NCBI GenBank assembly: GCA_946183715.1
Contig: CAMHDB010000053.1
Span: 1-9,887, forward strand
Reading direction: 5' to 3'
From: an uncultured Oscillibacter sp.
Lineage (GTDB): Bacteria; Bacillota; Clostridia; Oscillospirales; Oscillospiraceae
DNA length: 9,887 nucleotides
In this document: positions 6,352 to 9,887 of the stretch, one piece after another
How positions within the stretch are numbered: the first letter of the stretch is position 1
How the letters are laid out: the number at the start of each line of letters is the position of its first letter
Program-made: the position numbers and the translations under genes
The notes under the pieces: model-generated
Databases searched by the model: none
Told to the model about the DNA's origin: nothing
The model's input: the letters and a program-made list of their open reading frames with translations, nothing else

Positions 6352-6390
6352 TTTACAACGAGTTTACAGCTTTTTTACCGCTTTTTTACA
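6352..6390 (-). promoter_or_regulatory. Pho-box-like array upstream of the PstS-like gene
   Basis: Plus-strand hexamers TTTACA, TTTACA, TTTACC and TTTACA start at 6352, 6363, 6374 and 6385, exactly 11 bp apart. Read toward the PstS-like gene they are TGTAAA, GGTAAA, TGTAAA, TGTAAA with 5-bp gaps. PhoB/PhoP response regulators bind direct repeats with this 11-bp period. Overlapping TTGTAA (6358-6353), a 16-bp spacer and TCAAAT (6336-6331) give one weak promoter reading toward the gene. Regulator identity is inferred from geometry and the downstream gene. Confidence 0.72.
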
Positions 6391-6406
6391 AAAAATGGGG
6401 TTCGCG

Positions 6407-6433
6407 CCGGGAGGCGGTTCCGGGTATTTTTTT
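6407..6433 (+). terminator. Weak hairpin with seven-T tract
   Basis: Bases 6407-6412 (CCGGGA) pair with 6418-6423 (TTCCGG) including one G-U pair, around a 5-nt loop, followed by GTA and seven T (6427-6433). The stem is short. It lies just downstream of the hexamer array on the plus strand, where no gene is seen. Confidence 0.3.
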
Positions 6434-6509
6434 CCACATCCGGCCTTTATTTCCTCTGAATTGTGCCGATATATAAACAGAAAAGAGGGAATTTGCCCAT
6501 TGACGGCGC

Positions 6510-6547
6510 AAACCGCTTCCTGTCCCGCGACAGGAAGCGGTTTTTCT
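6510..6547 (+). terminator. Strong intrinsic terminator inside the divergent region
   Basis: A perfect 15-bp stem pairs 6510-6524 with 6529-6543 around a CCGC loop, and the T run TTTTT (6541-6545) then CTCTG completes a plus-strand rho-independent terminator. The minus strand has no T run after the stem, so direction is clear. No plus-strand gene precedes it: the nearest upstream gene is divergent. It therefore implies a short plus-strand transcript. Confidence 0.75.
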
Positions 6548-6570
6548 CTGTCCGGGGAACAGCCGCTTTC

Positions 6571-6599
6571 ATGATACCATATTCCCCGGCGGGATTCAA
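6571..6599 (-). promoter_or_regulatory. Minus-strand sigma-A promoter toward the PstS-like gene
   Basis: On the minus strand TTGAAT (6599-6594), a 17-bp spacer and TATCAT (6576-6571) form a good promoter with a start near 6564. The RNA would begin just before the 15-bp hairpin at 6510-6543 and run through the hexamer array toward the PstS-like gene, giving a leader of about 350 nt or a separate RNA. Confidence 0.5.
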
Positions 6600-6685
6600 G
6601 CGCGAAACCCCGTCAAAACGTACTTTTTCAAGGGAAAAGTTCGTCAAAATGACGAAATACGCCGTGCAAAAGCGGAAAACGCAAT

Positions 6686-6702
6686 TGTAAAATTTCTGTA
6701 AA
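6686..6702 (+). promoter_or_regulatory. Pho-box-like hexamer pair upstream of the glycosidase gene
   Basis: TGTAAA at 6686-6691 and 6697-6702 start 11 bp apart, in the same coding-strand orientation as the array before the PstS-like gene. The pair lies about 57 bp upstream of the -35 at 6759, farther than a classical activating Pho box, so it may act from a distance or serve an undetected start. Confidence 0.5.
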
Positions 6703-6734
6703 CTTTCCGGCGGCTGTCCCCGTCCGCCGGAAGG
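6703..6734. repeat. Inverted repeat between hexamer pair and promoter
   Basis: Bases 6703-6713 pair with 6724-6734 in an 11-bp stem (nine perfect inner pairs of TTCCGGCGG with CCGCCGGAA, one G-U, one C-G) around a 10-nt loop. It directly abuts the TGTAAA pair. No T run follows on the plus strand, and the minus side is only moderately T-rich. It could be an operator or a minus-strand terminator. Confidence 0.4.
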
Positions 6735-6758
6735 CGGGAAGCACGGGAAATTTTAGCG

Positions 6759-6787
6759 TTTACATTTCCGCCGCGCTATGGTATCAT
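6759..6787 (+). promoter_or_regulatory. Sigma-A promoter of the glycosidase gene
   Basis: TTTACA (6759-6764), a 17-bp spacer and TATCAT (6782-6787) each match consensus at five of six positions. Transcription would start near 6794. The leader of about 43 nt contains CGGAGG at 6824-6829, seven bases before the ATG at 6837. Confidence 0.75.
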
Positions 6788-6836
6788 GCCTGACGGCGAT
6801 TCCGTGAAATACCGACCACATAACGGAGGTTTCCAT

Positions 6837-9800
6837 ATGAAGAAAATACGCGCATATCTGGCGTTGCTCCTTGTACTGAGCAGTCTGCTGACGCTGTCGC
6901 CGGCCGCGCGCGCCGACTCCGACGCCCTCGGCACCGACGTACAGCAGACCAGCACCGCGATTCATCAGGATACACAGCTTTCCACCAATGTCTTTTGGAG
7001 CACGTACTACTCCAACTTCCGCACGGAGAATTTCGTCACGTACAGGCCCGGCGGCAACGTCAAGCCGCTTGTGACCTACGGCGACGCGCTGACGGATGTC
7101 AGCACGATGTCGCGCGCGGCGAGCTACTTGGAGGAGCACGGCTACCGGGTCGTGTGCGGAATCAACGGCGACTTCTTCAATACCCGCAACGGCCTTCCCA
7201 TCGGCCTCGTCGTCACGGACGGCAAACTCCGCACGTCCGACGCCGGATACTACGCTGTCGGGTTCCGGGCCGACGGGAGCGCGATTATCGGCAAGCCCAA
7301 CCTGCAAATCCACGCCGATTTCGGCTACAAAATCTATGAGGACGCCAACGGCACCGAAGTCGTGCGCGATATCGCCGCGATTAACAAGGCGCGCGTGTCG
7401 ACGGGCGGCATTTACCTTTTCACCCGCGACTTCAGCTCCAGCCACACCACCGGCAACACCGAGAGCGGCTACGACGCCATTTGTACGGTTACTTCCGGGT
7501 CGCTGACCATCGGCGGCACGGTCAAAATGCGCGTGGAGGAAGTCCGGGACACCGCGAAGCCGACGCCCATCGGGAATAACCAGATTGTCTTGTCCGTCAA
7601 CAAAAAGTCGAACGCGTACTGGCAACGCGCCTTTGAACATCTCCCGGTGGGCTCGGAAATCACGCTGACGGTCACATCCCCCGACACCCGCTGGAACAGC
7701 GTCAAAGAGGGAATCGGCGCGCTCTACCTTCTGGCGGAGAACGGGCGGGTAGTCAACACCACGCAGACTTCGCAAGGCCCCCGGACGGCGGTCGGCCTCA
7801 AACCCGACGGCACCCTGATTTTCTACACCATCGACGGCAGAATCAGCGGGCACTCCATCGGGGCCACGCTCTACCAGACGGCGGAGCGTATGCTGGAATT
7901 GGGCTGTACCACCGTACTGGGCCTCGACGGCGGCGGCTCGACGACGATTTCCGTCACGATGCCCGATTCCAGAAAGGCCGCGAGGATTAACAGGCCGTCT
8001 GATGGCACGGAGCGCGCCGTGTCGAACAAGCTCTTTCTGGTGTCGACGCAGAAGGCCACCGGGGTACTTGACCATTTCTATGTTGTCCCAGACCACGCGG
8101 TCGTACTGGCCGGGAGCAAAGTCAGCCTGACGGTCAACGGCGTGGATACGGCGTACTTTCCCATGGAGGCGGCGTGTAATCTGACGGCCTCCGCCGGGAC
8201 GCTCAGCGGACAGGTACTCACAACCCCCGCGGGCGGCGGGAAAGTGACGGTCACGGCGTCCGCGAAGCAGAAGAAGGGGAGCGCCGTCATAGAGGCGGTC
8301 AGGACGCCGGATTCCGTCGGCATACGCAATCAGGCGGGGAATACGGTGGAATCGCTGAAACTGGCTCCGGGCTCTTCTGTACAGCTTTCCGCGACCGCCG
8401 CGTACAAGCATTTGAAGCTCTACACGGAGGGCGGCACGTTCCAGTGGTCGAACGCCTCGACGAAGTTCGGGCGGATTTCGGAAAGCGGCCTCTACACCGC
8501 CCTGACGCCCGGGGACGACAAAATTACCGTCACATGCGGCGGGCGCAGTCAGACGATACCTGTCGAGGTGTCGAAGGTGCCGCTGAAAGAACTGGAAGAT
8601 TTCGAAGAGACGCCGTCGGGTACTGGCGACGGCGCGGCGCTGGTGAACGTCGTCGGCGGGGAATACGCGCGTTACGGGCGCGGCGCTGGCGAGTTCCACT
8701 ACGATTTGAGCGGGCAGTCTCCGCTTGTGACCGAGGACAACTCCACGCGCATGACACCCGAGCAGATTGCGGAGTTGTTCGGAGACGACACAATTCCGGA
8801 GGAAGGCATTCCGGTCTCGTGGGAGGCGGCGTCGGACATCTACGGCGAGGAGACGAGTATCCTTCCGGCGGACGAGGCGGAGGAAGGCTTACCGGACGAG
8901 AGCGGGCCTGTCGCGGACGCGCTGGAAACAGAGAGTTTGGACATCCCGAATCCGGCGTCGAACGGCGCGTACCAATACGGCGCGCCGGAATGGGAGGACG
9001 CATACGAGTGGACGGACGAGAGCGTGTACGTCAACAGCGCGGCGAATGCCGACGACGGCGAGACGACCGCGCCCGTATCCGGCAACACGACGCCCGCGAA
9101 TACCGACGACGGCGAGACGACCGCGCCCGTGTCGGGCAACACGACGCCCGCGAATACCGACAGCGGCGAGACGACCGCGCCCGTATCCGGCAACACGACG
9201 CCCGCGAATACCGACGACAGCGAGACGACCGCGCCCGCGTCCGGCAACACGACGCCCGCGCATACGGACGACGGCAATACGACGCCCAACAGCGCAAACC
9301 TTCTCAGCGGCGACGACGGCGCGCAGTGGCATTATACGAGGCCGCTTCCGGCCCCGGGTATCCCCTACGAGAGCATTTCGATTTGGGTCAGGGGCGACGG
9401 CTCCGGGAATCGCTTCTCCCTCCTCTGCCGCGACGCAGACGGACAGGAAATCCGCGTCCCCGTCACCGCGCTGGACTTCACCGAGTGGCGCCGACTGTTC
9501 GTGCCGCTGGGCACGACGGCCTATTCCGTCTCCGGATACGCAGTCCACGCGCCGTCCGGCACCGCCGACGATACCGTTTTCGCCGAAACTCCCCGCACTG
9601 GCGTTATCTACCTTGACCAGATGGTCGCCACCTACAACGGGATTGTCGACACCCTCACGCCGACTGTCACCATGTCGCGCAAGGACAACGTGATTTCCGC
9701 TGCCGTCAAGGACAGCATGGACGGCGTACTCCCGCGGGCCTCTATCCGCGCCGCCGTGAACGGCGTCACGGCCTCCGCGGCCTACAATACGACGACGGGC

Positions 9801-9887
9801 GTTATCACGGTGACGCTCCACAAGGCCGCGACCGTACAGGAACCGACGCGCGTCACGGTCACGGCGCAGGACGCCTCCGGGAATATC
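6837..9887 (+). CDS. Secreted phosphodiester glycosidase (NAGPA family) with C-terminal beta domains, 3' end outside window
   Basis: This frame stays open for 1017 codons to the window edge. A signal peptide (MKKIRAY, leucine-rich core, ARA-D cleavage near residue 26) sends it outside the cell. The NAGPA domain (about 75-400) shows CGINGDFFN (108-115), GLPIGLVVTDGK, RTAVGLKPDG (from 316), GHSIGATLY and LGLDGGGST (362-369). Relatives hydrolyse the phosphodiester between GlcNAc-1-phosphate and another group. In bacteria the targets are thought to be cell-envelope or exopolysaccharide phosphodiesters. Ig-like segments follow (about 410-580). Next comes a jelly-roll, carbohydrate-binding-like domain starting at DFE (588-590) and resuming at WHYTRPLP to IYLDQMVATY. 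An acidic, repeat-bearing stretch (about 627-829) interrupts it. A further Ig-like domain is cut by the window edge. Nearby hexamers suggest phosphate regulation. Substrate is not shown. Confidence 0.92.
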   Translation, partial: MKKIRAYLALLLVLSSLLTLSPAARADSDALGTDVQQTSTAIHQDTQLSTNVFWSTYYSNFRTENFVTYRPGGNVKPLVTYGDALTDVSTMSRAASYLEEHGYRVVCGINGDFFNTRNGLPIGLVVTDGKLRTSDAGYYAVGFRADGSAIIGKPNLQIHADFGYKIYEDANGTEVVRDIAAINKARVSTGGIYLFTRDFSSSHTTGNTESGYDAICTVTSGSLTIGGTVKMRVEEVRDTAKPTPIGNNQIVLSVNKKSNAYWQRAFEHLPVGSEITLTVTSPDTRWNSVKEGIGALYLLAENGRVVNTTQTSQGPRTAVGLKPDGTLIFYTIDGRISGHSIGATLYQTAERMLELGCTTVLGLDGGGSTTISVTMPDSRKAARINRPSDGTERAVSNKLFLVSTQKATGVLDHFYVVPDHAVVLAGSKVSLTVNGVDTAYFPMEAACNLTASAGTLSGQVLTTPAGGGKVTVTASAKQKKGSAVIEAVRTPDSVGIRNQAGNTVESLKLAPGSSVQLSATAAYKHLKLYTEGGTFQWSNASTKFGRISESGLYTALTPGDDKITVTCGGRSQTIPVEVSKVPLKELEDFEETPSGTGDGAALVNVVGGEYARYGRGAGEFHYDLSGQSPLVTEDNSTRMTPEQIAELFGDDTIPEEGIPVSWEAASDIYGEETSILPADEAEEGLPDESGPVADALETESLDIPNPASNGAYQYGAPEWEDAYEWTDESVYVNSAANADDGETTAPVSGNTTPANTDDGETTAPVSGNTTPANTDSGETTAPVSGNTTPANTDDSETTAPASGNTTPAHTDDGNTTPNSANLLSGDDGAQWHYTRPLPAPGIPYESISIWVRGDGSGNRFSLLCRDADGQEIRVPVTALDFTEWRRLFVPLGTTAYSVSGYAVHAPSGTADDTVFAETPRTGVIYLDQMVATYNGIVDTLTPTVTMSRKDNVISAAVKDSMDGVLPRASIRAAVNGVTASAAYNTTTGVITVTLHKAATVQEPTRVTVTAQDASGNI
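9045..9287 (+). repeat. 54-bp tandem repeats encoding an 18-residue Thr/Pro/Asp unit
   Basis: Four full 54-bp units start at 9045, 9099, 9153 and 9207, with a degenerate partial fifth from 9261. Each encodes roughly N-T-D-D-G-E-T-T-A-P-V-S-G-N-T-T-P-A (residues 737-808). Units differ by a few substitutions (D to S, G to S, V to A). Near identity at DNA level indicates recent expansion or homogenisation, and copy number may vary between strains. The encoded segment is acidic and Thr/Pro-rich, so it is likely disordered. Confidence 0.9.

Larger units (their letters stand above)
6212..6836. other. Divergent regulatory region between PstS-like and glycosidase genes
   Basis: This 625-bp gap is AT-richer than the genes and holds no convincing coding sequence. 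It contains, from left to right: a TACAAT (minus strand, 6269-6264) that could be a -10 for the PstS-like gene; the four-hexamer array at 6352-6390; a weak hairpin with seven T at 6407-6433; a strong plus-strand terminator at 6510-6547; a minus-strand promoter at 6571-6599; two TGTAAA hexamers at 6686-6702; an inverted repeat at 6703-6734; and the glycosidase promoter at 6759-6787. The gap is long enough for one or two small RNAs. Confidence 0.7.

Noticed and set aside
6447..6690. Short open frames on both strands in the divergent region (66 and 75 codons)
   Set aside because: They overlap each other across the terminator palindrome, have no ribosome site, and show similar peptides only because the stem is palindromic.
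6753..8699. A 648-codon open frame on the minus strand
   Set aside because: It lies entirely opposite the glycosidase gene, which has a signal peptide, clear NAGPA motifs, a promoter and a ribosome site. The minus frame is Arg/Gly-rich without motifs, as expected of the antisense of GC-rich coding DNA.
9045..9287. Regular repeats that could suggest a CRISPR array
   Set aside because: The 54-bp units are contiguous without unique spacers and encode an in-frame peptide repeat.
8444..9693. Two long plus-strand open frames (8444-9616 and 8767-9693) and a minus frame at 8889-9821
   Set aside because: All overlap the glycosidase in other frames. They are Arg-rich and repetitive because they read the 54-bp repeats out of frame.

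Overview
The window reads as GC-rich chromosomal DNA from a Gram-positive anaerobe, most likely a high-GC member of the Clostridia (Oscillospiraceae-like). This is an inference. It rests on strong GGAGG ribosome sites, sigma-A style promoters, an aldo/keto reductase with a ferredoxin tail, RDD and CDF membrane proteins, and lipobox lipoproteins. No rRNA, tRNA, insertion sequence, phage gene or CRISPR array is visible.

Layout. Positions 1-665 (+): the 3' end of an RDD-family membrane protein overlaps rnhA (RNase HI) by ATGA. Positions 666-915: an AT-richer gap with two near-identical 20-bp repeats, a -10 element, a CU-rich anti-Shine-Dalgarno stretch, a GC-rich hairpin, and the promoter of the next gene. 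Together these look like a small-RNA unit. Positions 916-2031 (+): aldo/keto reductase with two [4Fe-4S] motifs. Positions 2147-3289 (+): cation diffusion facilitator with an Mn-type metal-site pattern. A convergent junction with a hairpin follows. Positions 3359-6211 (-), in transcription order: a PstS-like lipoprotein, a translationally coupled lipoprotein with a WG-like segment, and a small membrane-anchored protein of unknown function. Positions 6212-6836: a 625-bp divergent regulatory region. Positions 6837-9887 (+): the largest gene, open at the window edge, encoding a secreted phosphodiester glycosidase (NAGPA-type) with C-terminal beta domains.

How it may work together. The divergent region carries four hexamers (TTTACA or TTTACC) spaced exactly 11 bp before the PstS-like gene. 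It also carries two TGTAAA hexamers spaced 11 bp before the glycosidase gene. Read on each gene's coding strand both are TGTAAA-N5 repeats, which resembles a PhoB/PhoP box. The inferred picture is a phosphate-starvation module. A secreted enzyme would attack sugar-1-phosphodiesters, an orphan binding lipoprotein would capture phosphate, and a coupled lipoprotein would have an unknown accessory role. Hexamers of the same kind and spacing precede the candidate small RNA near position 757, so it may belong to the same regulon. No pstC, pstA, pstB, phoU or two-component genes lie in the window.

The most unusual items are an acidic segment of about 200 residues with 18-residue tandem repeats that appears to split a jelly-roll domain of the glycosidase, the candidate anti-SD small RNA, and a strong plus-strand terminator inside a divergent promoter region.
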